Positions 26,576-38,500 of a stretch of DNA of 64,000 bases are shown in pieces. The notes beneath the pieces are model-generated. The model was given only the letters and a program-made list of their open reading frames with translations, was not told the origin of the DNA and ran no database searches. Origin of the DNA: Aquimonas sp044377145 (GTDB taxonomy: Bacteria > Pseudomonadota > Gammaproteobacteria > Xanthomonadales > Xanthomonadaceae); assembly GCF_044377145.1 (NCBI RefSeq), contig NZ_JBILJQ010000002.1, forward strand, positions 1-64,000, read 5' to 3'. Position 1 is the stretch's first letter; every line of letters starts with the position of its first letter. The position numbers and the translations under genes were made by a program.

Positions 26576-29500
26576 CCGTCGACAGGCTCGGCAGGCGCAG
26601 GGATGGGCGCCATGACGGTGTCCGGCGAGCCGAAAGCGGAGGCTGCCCAATAGCGCTCCTTGGCGAAGGGATAGCCCGGCAATGCGATACGCCGAGGGTG
26701 GCGACCACGCCACAGCGCAGACCAATCGAGCGTGTGGCCTTGTGCCCACTGGGCCAGCAGTTCGTTGGCCGGTGCATCGGCCGAGGCGCTGATGCGGGCG
26801 CGTTGTTTGCCTGCCTGACCCTGATGCAGTGCTGCGGGCTCCGTGCCGGCCAACCAGTCGCGCAGCCCCTGCATCAGTTCATCAAGGCGGCTGACCGCCA
26901 GACCCAGACGATGCTCCATGGACTCGCGCCCGCACTGCAGGGTGAACGCAAGGTCGCCAAGATCGATGCTCTCCGGCTGCTCGGCAAGCCGCGCCAGCAG
27001 GTCCTCCACACGCTGACGCAACTGCTCGGCAGTTCTGGCCGACAGCGGTATCGCCTGCCGCCGTGCAGAGTCTTCCTTTCTCGGCGGCAGCAGGTGCTCG
27101 CGCAGGACCAGATGCACATTGGTACCGCTGTGACCGAAGGAGTTGACTGCCGCCATGCGTGGCACCCCCGCGGGCGACGTCCACTCGCGGGCGTGTTCGG
27201 GTATCTGGAAGGGCGAGTCGGCGAACTCGATCAGCGGGTTCAGCTCGCGGAAGTTGAGCAAGCGCGGCAGGTGTCGGTGTCGCATCGACAACAGCACCTT
27301 GATGATGCCGATGACGCCGGCTGCGGCGGCCGCATGGCCAAGGTGCGATTTGGCACTGCCTACCACGCACCAGCCGGTGTCGGCGCTGTGGCGGCGGAAG
27401 GCACGGACCAAGGCATTGGTTTCCACCGGATCGCCCAGCCGAGTACCGGTGCCGTGCGCCTCGACATAGCTGATTTGCCGCGCATCAATGCCGTAGCGGG
27501 CATACACGCTGTCAATCAACTGCTCCTGCGCCGCGCCACTGGGTGCCGTGATTCCGTTGCTCGCGCCGTCCTGGTTCATGCCCGAGGCACACAGGAGGCC
27601 ATGAATGTGATCGCCATCGGTGATGGCTTCGGGCAGACGCTTCAGCACCAGCATGCCCACGCCCTCGGAAATCAAGGTGCCGTCGCCGGAACGATCGAAG
27701 GTATGGCAGCGCCCACTGGGCGAAAGCATTTCGATCTGATCGAGGCGTACCAGGACGTTCTGGTGCAGGCAGGCGTTGACTCCGCCAGCGAGCACCAGAT
27801 CGGATTCGCCGGCACGCAGACTCTCGCAGCCCAGATGGATAGCGACTGCCGAAGACGAACAGCCGGTGTTGACCACGAAGGCTGCACCCTTGAAGTCGAG
27901 CGCGTACGACAGCCTTGAGGCGATGATCGCGTCCGACAATCCGGTGAAACTGTCGCCCACATAGCCGCTGGGCTCGGCACCGACATAGATCGCGGTCTGG
28001 CTTCCGGCCAGCGCGCGTGGATCGTAGGCGGCGTCTTCCAGCGCATTCCAGCTCTCCTGCATCACCAGGCGCTGGTGCGGATTCATGGCCTCCGCTTCCT
28101 TGGGCGAGATGCTGAAAAACAGCGGATCAAAGCAATCGCGGTCGGCGAGGATGCCGCCCCATCGACAGCGCGTGCGACCGCGCTGCTTGACCGGGCTGTA
28201 GCCGGTGGCCAGATTCAGGTAGTGCGGTGGCAGCTCCTCCACTGCATCGATGCCATTGGCCAGGTTGTGCCAGAACTCGCGCACGTTGGTGGCCTTCGGA
28301 AACTGGCCGGACATGCCGATGATCGCGATCTCGCAGGCGTGGGAAGTGGCAGTCGCAGAAGCGATAGAGCCCCTCATCGGCATCGGCGCTACAGGTGCGG
28401 GCGGCGTCGCAGGGACCTTGGCAATGGGGGCGTCCTGCAGCTTCCTCTGAGCGGGCGCTGCCGCCGCCGCAATGGCTGTTGCATGCTGCTCAGCCAAATG
28501 GGCGCTCAGGCGGTCGATCGAAGCGTATTCGAAGATGATTGCGGTGTTGAGGCTGAGCCCGAGGCGGGCATTCACCTGGTCGACGAAGCCGACACCGAGG
28601 ATGGAATCGACCCCGTAGTCAGAGAACGCCATGCCCGGGTCGATGGTTTCGACACGCAGCTTCAGGGTTCTTGCCAGGCAGTCCAGAATGACTTCGTGAA
28701 TCCAGCTGGGCAGGTCGGTCTGTGGACGCGCGACCACCGGAGTCTGCGGCTTGCGCACCGCAGTCGGCGGGCCGGGTAATGGCTCGGCGGCCGAGCTCGC
28801 GGTCACCGTGCGACGCTGGGTGAGCAAGCCGTCGCTGGCCGCGACCAGTACCTGATTGCCGAGTGCGTGTGCCTCGCGAGCCGGTAGCCAGACCGGACCG
28901 AAGCCCAGCTCGGCCAGCACCCGCTGCCAGGTCTCAGGAAACAAACCCGGACAGCCGGGAATGCGCAGCTCGGGATCCTCAAACAGCCACCAGCCGTCGA
29001 GCAAGCCGAAGCTCAGGTGTGTCGCCAGTGAGCGCTTGCACATTTCGTTGACGATCAAGTACCCGCCACCGCGCAGTGCAGATTTGGCATGGCGCAGGGT
29101 CGTGCGGATGTCGCGGGTCGCATGCAGCACATTGGTGGCCAGCACCAGATCGAAACTGCCCAGCTGCAGCCCTTGGGGCTGCAACTCCTGCTCGATGTCC
29201 AGGCGCTGACAGGTGAGGTAGGGGTTGTCCGGCAGGAAGCGATCCTGTGCGTGTAAGAAGAACGCCTTGGACAGATCGGTGTAGCAGTACTGATCAATCG
29301 AATCGCGGTAGGGCTGCAGTTGCCGGAATACAGCTGCCGAAGTGCCGCCCGTGCCGGCCCCGATCTCCAGAATGCGCAGGCGGGCCAGTGGCTGCTGCTG
29401 CAGCCGTGCCTCGACATAGCGGGCCACGGTCGCGGCGACCAACTCGTTGAAGGTGTCGGCTACGGCATTGTCTCGATACAGGGCACCGACCCGGTCCATG

Positions 29501-32500
29501 CAGCCCTGCGGGAACAGCACATCGGTGGCCGTCATCCGTCCGCGCAGGATCTCGGGCAAGCGGCGCAGGCACTCTTCACTCAATTCGATGAGCGCGTTCA
29601 CGTCGCGCTCGGCATGCAGGCTGGTTCGGTGGGCTTGCCAGGCAGTGATCAAGGTGTTGCGCGCTTCAAGCTGCAGGCTCAGCAGGCGTGGACCCTCCAC
29701 GTGCGCCAGGCCGGCCTCGGCAAGCAGATCCAGGCTGTAGTGGAACCAGTTGGCATGCCGCTCGACAACACCACAGGCACGCCTCAGTGTGTCCAGTCCG
29801 ACCGGCAGACCGATGCCCGCCTCGGCGATAAGCGAACCGATCTGCTGGGCAAGCAGGCGGGCGAACCAGCCCTCCAGCCCGCGTCGACTCTGGGCCCCCA
29901 ACAAGTTCTCGATATGCTCGCGCGGCGGAGCCACCGTGTGCAGCAAGTCGCCCATCGCGACTGATGGACTACAGGGCGCGAGGGCAACGGACTCTCCGCT
30001 GCCATCGCGCATCAATGCTGCTACCTCGCTCGATGCACGCATGCACAGCAATTGCTGCAGGCGACCGCGCTGCAGTTCGCCCAGAAAGTGCTCAAGGCAG
30101 GCGAAGCCCTCGGCGTCTTCAAGGGCATCCAGGCTGCGCGTCGAGACGCCGTCGAGCTTCTCGACGCGTTCGTTGACCGCGGCCCGCCAGAAGCCCCAGT
30201 TGATGATCCCAACAGGGCAGTCTGCGGAGCTGGCCACGGCGCGCGCATAGGCATCGGCGGCGACGATACCGCTGGCGTAGGCAGGCAGACGAGCCGCGCC
30301 GGAAAACGCGTATGCCTGGCCGGACGAGAAGTGGCAAAGGAAATCCAGGCCGGCGTCAGCGAACACGTGGTGAAAGGCTTGAATGCCGCGAGTCTTGACC
30401 TCCAACACTTCGCGGAAATCCGCCTCTTCGACCTGTTCGACCAAGCCTTCAGCGGCAAACACCATGCCCGAGAACAGGGCGCCGTGAAGCTGCGGGTGTC
30501 GCTGGCGGATGCGTGCGACCGCAGCCCCAAGCGCGGCTGCGTCCAGCGCGTCTGCCTGCTCGTAACTCAAGCAACCGGGCAGGCCATCGAGTGTGTGCAG
30601 CGCTGCACGTATACGTGGTGCATCAGCTGCACTGCGGCCAATCCAGACCACCTGCGCTGCGTACTTCTGGCGCAAATGACGGGTAATGATGCGGCCGACG
30701 ATGCCGCTGCCGCCGACGATCACGTAGACACCGGCGTGGCGCAGTGCGCTCGCTGCGCTTGCATCCCAGACCAAGGGGCGGAAGCCTTGCAGCAGGCGTT
30801 TGCCTGCGCTCAGCTTCACCACTTCACCGCGGTCGGAGGCAGGTTCGGTACAGATCGCATGCAGTAGCGCCTGCCGGGCCTGCGGATCCTGAAGATCGCT
30901 CGTACTGAGATCGATGTTGCGCACCCGGTGAGCGTGGCTGCCCTGGGCCAAGGCATAGGCCAAGCCGCTGGCGCCCGCCCCCCAGTAGCGGGCCTGTGCG
31001 CCGGCCTGCGGATACAGATCAAGGCTGAGTACCCAGGTTTCCACGCGGGCGGCGATCCGCGATTCGCGCTTCAAGGCCTGCAGCAGTCGCAGCAGCAGAA
31101 TGGCATTGCATTCCTGCGCTCGCTGCACGCTTTCGGCGTCGAAGCGCACGGGCTCTGAGTCGAGCGCGAGGAAGAACAGACAGTCGATTGCTGTGTTCAG
31201 GTCCAGACCCATCAGCAGCGTGGAGAAGTCTGCCAACTGCGTCGCTTCGACCAGATCGACCGCGGTCCAGCCCAGGCGCAACAATTCGCTGTACAGCGTT
31301 TGCGCGAAATCGATGCTGCCCGTGCTGACGATCAGTGCCCTCTTGCCGAGCGTGACGGGTACCGATGCCGCGGGTTCGACCTGCCAGCAGGGCAGGAAGC
31401 AGTTCGGCTGCGGGCCCGGTTGCGGCTCCCCACTCGGTGGGCTTGGTAGTGACTCACCTGAGTTCGCTGGCAAGCATGGGGCATCTGGCTCGCGCCCCAG
31501 CCAATAGCGTTCGCGCGCAAACGGATAGCCCGGCAGGGCGAGCCGCAACGGGCGCTCGGTGCCGTAGAGCAGGCCGAAGTCGAACTCCATGCCCTTGGCC
31601 CACAGGCCCATCAGTTTGCTGAGCTGGCCCTGGCTCAGCCATTTTTCGACCAGGGTGGCGCGCATTTCGGCGTCCTGGGCGATCAGCTTCAGTTCTTCGC
31701 GGTGACGACGGGTCTGGCCGCGCAGGGTCTCGATCGTGGCGGAGCCCTGGCCCAGCCAGTCCTGCAGGGCCTGCCGCAACTCATCGAGCGTACTGACCAT
31801 GAAGACCAGGCGTTCGTCCATTGAGTCGCGGCCAAGCTGCAGGCTGCAGGCCAGTTCCTCGATCCGCAGGCTGGCATCGGCCGAGCGCAGCCAGGCCAGC
31901 AGATCCCCGACGCGCTGGCGCAGTTGCGCTTCGGTGCGCGCTGACAAAGGCATGGGCAGTCGGCCCGCGGGGTCTCGGCGCAGGCTTGTGGCCGCGCGCG
32001 GCGCAGCCACGGGCGGCTCGGCCAACACCAGGTGCGCGTTGGTGCCGCTGAAACCGAACGAGCTCACCGCGGCACGTCGGCGCTGCCCACTCTCCACCGT
32101 CCATGGGCGCAGGCGGTCGTTCACATAGAACGGGCTGCCATCGAGCCGGATATGTTCATTGCAGTGCTGGTAGTGCAGGCTCGGCGGCAGCATTCTGTGC
32201 TTCATCGCCAGAACGATCTTCAGCACGCCGGCCACGCCGGCAGCGGTCAAGCAGTGACCGATGTTGCTCTTCACCGAGCCCAGTGCGCAGTAGCCGCTGC
32301 GTGTTGTGTGGGGCTTGAACGCCGCCTTCAGACCGGCGACTTCGATCGGATCGCCCAGCTTGGTGCCGGTGCCATGCGCCTCGATCAGCTGCAGCTCGTC
32401 GGGCTTGATCGCGAATCGGCGGTAGACCGATTGCAGCAGTCGGGTCTGCGCCTCTTCGTTGGGCGCGGTGATGCCATTGGTCTTGCCATCCTGGTTGATG

Positions 32501-35500
32501 CCCCAGGCCTCGATCACCGCCTGGATGGAATCGCCATCGCGCTGCGCGTCGGCGAGGCGTTTCAGCAGCAGTACGCCGACGCCCTCGCCAGGCACGAAGC
32601 CGTTGGCGCGCTGATCAAAGCTGTGGCAGCGGCCGTCGGTGGACAGCATGCCGGCCTGGGCGGTCATGACGTGCATGCCCGGGCCCGCCATCACATAGAC
32701 ACCGCCTGCGAGCGCCAGATCACTGCTGCCGGCGTTCAGGCTGTCGCAGGCATTGGCGATGGCGACCAGGGAGGACGAGCAGGCGGTGTCGATCGATACA
32801 CAGGGGCCACGCAGATTCAGCACGTAGGCGATGCGCGCGGCCAGGATCGAGGTGGCGGTGCCGGTGAAGCCCTGTGCACTGAACTGTTCGGGCGCTGCAT
32901 GCAGGTAGTCGCTGGGGCCGCAGCCGACGAACACGCCGCATTGGCTGGACGACAGCGATTGCGGCGCGCGGCCTGCGTTCTCGATGGCATGCCAGCAGGT
33001 TTCCAGGAACACCCGTTGCTGTGGCTCCATGCATTCGGCCTCGGTCGGCGAAATGCTGAAGAACAACGGATCGAAGCAATCGTACTCAGGCAGGGCACCC
33101 AACCAGCGGCTATTGGTCTTGCCGGGTGCCGGCGCGCCGGCCTGGTACCAGCGCTGCAGTGACCAGCGTTCGGCGGCGACCTCATCGACGCAATCGACGC
33201 CGCCGGCCAGATGGGCCCAGAAGGTCTCAAGGTCGCGGGCTCGGGCGAAGCGGCCCGCGCTGCCGATGATGGCGATGGGCGCAGGCACGGGCGCGGCTGG
33301 GGCACGGCCGCGTCGAGCTCGCCAACTGCTCAACGGGCTGGCTGGGGATATCGGCGCAGGCGTCGGCGAGGCAACTGGCGCAGCCGACTGCACTACGCGC
33401 GTCGTGCTTGCATCAAAACCCGTGGCCGAGGGCGCAACGGGCGCCGCTGTCGGCGTTGGCCGCGGTGGGGCCGCGGGGCTGTCGGCGATCGGTGCGCTCG
33501 CAAGCTCCTGACGCAGCAACTGGGCCATCGCGCTCAGGCTGGCGTGGCTGTAGACGCGGGTGGCTTCGATGTCGGTGCCGTAGTCGGCATTGATGCGGCG
33601 CACCCAGGTCACGCCGGTGATCGAGTCCAGGCCCAGGTCGATGAACTGCGCGTCGGCATCGATCTCGTCCGGAGCGAGATGCAGCTCCTCGGCCAGCAGG
33701 GTGCGCAGTCGGGCGATGAGCTCGGCCGCTGCCGGTACCGTGCGCGGCGCGGGTGTGCGCGCTGGGCTCGGCATTGAGTTGGGCGTCACCACCGAGACCG
33801 CAACCGCAACCGCTGCAGACTGCACAGCAGGCGCCGGCGATGAACCTGCCGCGGTTGCACCGACCTGGGCGGCCGCCTCTGCGGCGACCAGTTCGGCCAG
33901 CGACTGCAGGGTCGGATGGCTGTAGACCCGGGTGGCTTCGATATCCGTGCCGTACTCGGCATTGATCCGACGGATCCAGGTCACCCCGGTGATCGAGTCG
34001 AGGCCGAGATCGATGAAGGGGGTCTGCGCCTCGATCTCGTCCGGCTGCAGAAACAGCTCCTGCGCCAGCATGCCGCGAATATCGACCAGAACCTTGGTGA
34101 GGGTCGGGGCGGCCTGAGGTGCCGGCGAGTCGAGCTGCGTGGTCGATAGAGCGACGGGCGGCGATACGGGCTGCGCCGCAGCGTCTGCTGATTCAGGCAG
34201 CGACGAGGGCTCAGAAGGCAGCGCGGCGCTCGGCTCGAACCGGCTGCGGATGCGTTGCAGGGTGTCTTCGTTGCCAACGAATGTCTGCGCGTGCATCTTC
34301 AGCTCACGCCGGTAGATGTCCGGCCGCGCCTGCAGCAGGGAGTGGCGCCAGGCCTGCTTCAGCGCGATCAGGCGCTGCCGCGGCAGCTCGGCGATGCGTC
34401 GGGCGCAGGCCAGGGCGGCGGGCAACAGTTCGGCGCGGGGCAGCACCGGAACCGCGCAGCCGCGTTCGCGCAAGGCCTGTCCGGAGATCTCCTGAGCACC
34501 GAACAGGCTCTCCCGCGCCAGGTCCAGGCCCAGTCGCGCCGGCAGCAGCAGGGTCGATCCCGCGCCTGGGGTGAAGCCATAGCCCATGTAGGGGCTCAAA
34601 TAGCGGCTCTCGGCGCTGAGCAGGTGCAGGTCGGCAAACAGGCCGAATGACAGGCCACCGCCGATGGCATGGCCTTGCAGGGCCGCCAGCACCGGCACGG
34701 GGCAGTCCATCGGTAGCTGGAAGACGGTCTCGTCGGTGAAGCTGGCGCGGCCCTGCTGGATTGCCAGCAGGGTGTCGCGAGTACCGCCGGTGGCGAAGAA
34801 GCTGTCATAGCCCGTCAGCACCACGACCCGGCAGGCGGGTTCGGCGGCGACCACCTCGAAGGCCTGCTGCAGGGCCTGCACCAGGGCCGGACTGAACAGA
34901 TTGCGTTCCGCCCGATCATGCATCTTGATCAGGGCCACGCCATCGACGTCGAGCTCCGCGCTGAGCACGGCGCTGCTGATCAGGCTGCGGCCCACTTCGC
35001 CGACCGCCACCGAGGGTTTTGCGCACTCGGCAGGCAGCTCGCTGGCAGCGGCCGACAGAGCCCGTCGTTGCTCATCGCGCTGCTGCGCCCACGCCCGCTT
35101 GAGTGCAAGCCCTTGCGCCCGCGGCATCGACTCGAATCGTTCCGCCAGATGCAGTGCCTGGCTCAGCACCTCGGTCGCCGGCAGTGCGTGCACCGAGCGG
35201 GCCCGGCAGGCCAGTTCCGCACCGCTCAGGCTCAAGCCGCACAGCCGCAGTTCCAGCCCGAAGGCCGCGCCCAGGGCCTGCTCACAGGCCTGCGCGACTG
35301 CGTCGGCCAGCGCCGGCTGGGTCCATAGCGCCGAGGCGCTGTACTGCCCGTCTATGCTGTAGAGCGCGAAGTCGCAGAACAGACCGCACAGCCAGCCGGT
35401 GGACCCGGCGTCGGCCTCGAACGCAGCGATTACAGGAACCGGACAGGTACGCAACAGCTCGGCCAGCTCCAGCAGCAGGGCCGGTGTCGACAGGGATTCG

Positions 35501-38500
35501 GTGGCCGTCTCAAGAGGCAAGAAGGCCGGCAAGTCGCTGCTCAGGACCAGGGCGCTGTAGGGCGCACCATCACCAAGGCGCTCGATCACAAAGCGCAGAT
35601 CGGCCACCAGGGCGGCCAGGTCATTGCCGGAAGCTCCATCGCCGAGGCGCATCAGCACACAGCTTGCGGGCGCTTGAAAGCTCTGATCGTCCACATCGCG
35701 ACTGTGTTCACCAGCGCTCGGCGCACATGCATAGGCAAAGCCCTCGGCCGTGCTCAGCTGCGCCAGCGGCTGCAGCAGGGGCTGTGACACATGCGCCTTG
35801 AGCAGACGCAAGGATTGCTCGGGCTTGTGCGCGAGTTGCCCTGCCCAGCGCAGGGCTGCGGGGACCAATGCCGCGGCAGGCAGCACAGGGCAGTTCCAGC
35901 CAAGCGCGGGCAACGCCTTGCCACGCCAGCGCGGGCGTGCGAACAGCAGGTCGAAAGCAGTGCTGGCGCCAAGACGCGCGCCGAAAAACGCCTGTTCCGC
36001 CGAGGTCGGCAGCAGGCCACTGCGGTAGTCGGCGTAGGCGTATTCGCCGTGCTCGGCACAAAGCATGAAATCACAGGCGGCCGCCAGCAGCAGGCCGGCG
36101 CCGGTGGCATCGCCCGGCAAGGCTGCCAGCACCGCGCAGGGCAGCGTGATCAGGTCGGTCAGCAGGCCGCTGCTCAGCAGGGCGTCGACGTCCTCGCGAT
36201 CACCGTGCAAGCCGCTGGCAGGAGCCTGCAACAGCAGCACACTCACGGCAGAGCTGCCCTGCAATTGACGCAGCGCCGCCTGCAGGGCAGGCAGGAGCTG
36301 CCCGACCGGCAGCGCCGCCAGCTCAACCACGTAGATGCCCTGAGCATGTTCAAACAGCCGCAGCGGCAGCTCCACCCGACCGTACGAATCCTCGATCCCG
36401 GCATCCCAGGGTTCTGGCAGGCGAATGCGCGGTTTGGCCGCTACGGCCTCATCGCTGATCACAACGGCGGCATTCAGCGAGCCCAAGCCGATGCTGCTGC
36501 TGGGCTTGGGTTGTGGGGTTGAAGGGTCGGTCAGCGCCGGCGGCGCGACGCGCAGAATTGCAGAATCGATCAGTGCGATCTCGGCCAGACGCAGAGGCAA
36601 CGCATGGATGGGCGCTGACACCTTCACTGGCGCAGCGACGACGGCCGGAGCGCGTTCCGCTGACTGCGCCGCCCTTTCCAGCGGAAGCGCGTCGACTGCG
36701 GGCATGTCGCCCTTGATGCGTGGCGAGGCGGTGCCCTGCGGAATCTGCGCAGGAGCGGACTGCAATTGCAGGCCCTGCAGGGCGAGGCAGATGTCGCCCT
36801 CGGCGTCGCAGAGATCGATGTCCAGACCGGAACTGCCCGGACGCAGCCACAACCACACGGTCTGCGGGCAGCGCTTTTGCACGCTCAGGCTGCGCAAGGC
36901 CAGCGGCTCGACAGCCTGGCCGATCGCCGGCAACAGGCTCGACACCGCCTGCAGCATGGGTAGGGCGTGCACGCCTGGGCCCACGGCTGCCGGCAGTTGG
37001 AGTTCCGCACACCACTGCCGACCGAGCCGATGACAGCGGCGCAGTCCGACTACGCCCAGCGCCTCGCATTCGGAGTCACTCAGGGGCGGCAGGCTGGCGA
37101 TCACCGTGCTCAGTGCGACGCGCCCGATTTGATCTGCGAGTGGACGCGCACGGCCCTGCCAAAGCACCCGCTCGGCATCGAGGCCGATTTCGATATCCAG
37201 CCCGCCCTGGTCGACCGGCAGCAGCAGGGTGTCGAGCGCTAGACCGCGCAGCTCGACGGCTGCACCCCAGCGCAGATCGTGTAGCTCCCAAGCCTCAATG
37301 CCCTCGTTGGGGCGTGCCGCGGCCAGTGCCGCCAGCGCCATCTCCAACAGCAGCAGGGGCGGCAGCCGGACCTCGTCGCCGGCGCGCTCGAGCACGGACT
37401 CGCCGGCATCGAAGCGGCTTTCGAAACGCAGTCCATCCAGATCAGAACAATTGCGGTGAAGCAGCGGGTGCAACCGAGCGGGCGCCTCCATCAGCGCTGC
37501 CGCTGGGGCCTGCCAGTAACGTTCACGTGCAAACGCATAGCCGGGCAGGCTGATCCGTCGAGGCAGGGCGTGCGGCGCGTGCAAGGCAGGCCAGTCGATC
37601 GATTGGCCCACCACCCAGGCTGCGGCCAGCCGATCCAGCGCACCTGCCTGCATCCACGCAGACAGTTCTTCCACGCTGCTGATTGGCGCCTCTGCTTGCT
37701 GCAGACGGGAGCGTGCACGACCACGCCACAGGCCGACGGGCTGCTCGCCTTGCAGATAGGCGCGCAACAGCTGGGCGAGCTGCTCAGAGTCGCTCGCCAC
37801 CAGGGCCAGGCGCTCGTCCATCGGCTCACGCCCGACTTGCAGGGTCCAGGCGATAGCGAGCAGATCACTGCCGGCACGGCCGTCTTCGATCCAGGTGAGC
37901 AGGTCGGCCGCGCGGGCCTGCAGGGCGTCGCTCGTACGTGCCGACAAGGGAAACAAGTGAGCACCCTGCAGGCGAGCTGCCGGGGTGTCGGCACGGTATT
38001 CCTCGATCAGCAGATGGGCATTGGAGCCACCCGCACCGAACGAGGACAGGCCAGCGATTCGCGGCTGTGCGCGGCCGTCCAGCAGGGGGGGCTGCCAGGA
38101 CTGCAGCTGCTGACAGACCACAAAGGGCGTGGCAGCGAAATCGATATGCGGATTCAGTACCCGCGAATGCAGGGAGGGCACAATGCTGCCGTGGCGGAGC
38201 TGCAGCAGAATCTTGCTGAGCCCGGCAATGCCGGCGGCCGACTCGCAGTGACCGATGTTGGACTTGGCCGAACCGATCAGACAATCGCCGTGACGGCCGG
38301 GCGGGCCAGACGCTTCGAAAGCACGGGTCAGCGCCGCGATCTCGATCGGATCGCCGAGCTTGGTGCCGGTGCCGTGGGCTTCGACATAGCTGACTGCGCG
38401 GGCCTCCACCCCGGCTTCGCGCAGGGCGCGGCGGATCACCTCGGCCTGGGCCTGCGGGTTCGGCACCGTGTAGCCATTGGTCTTGCCACCGTGGTTGATC

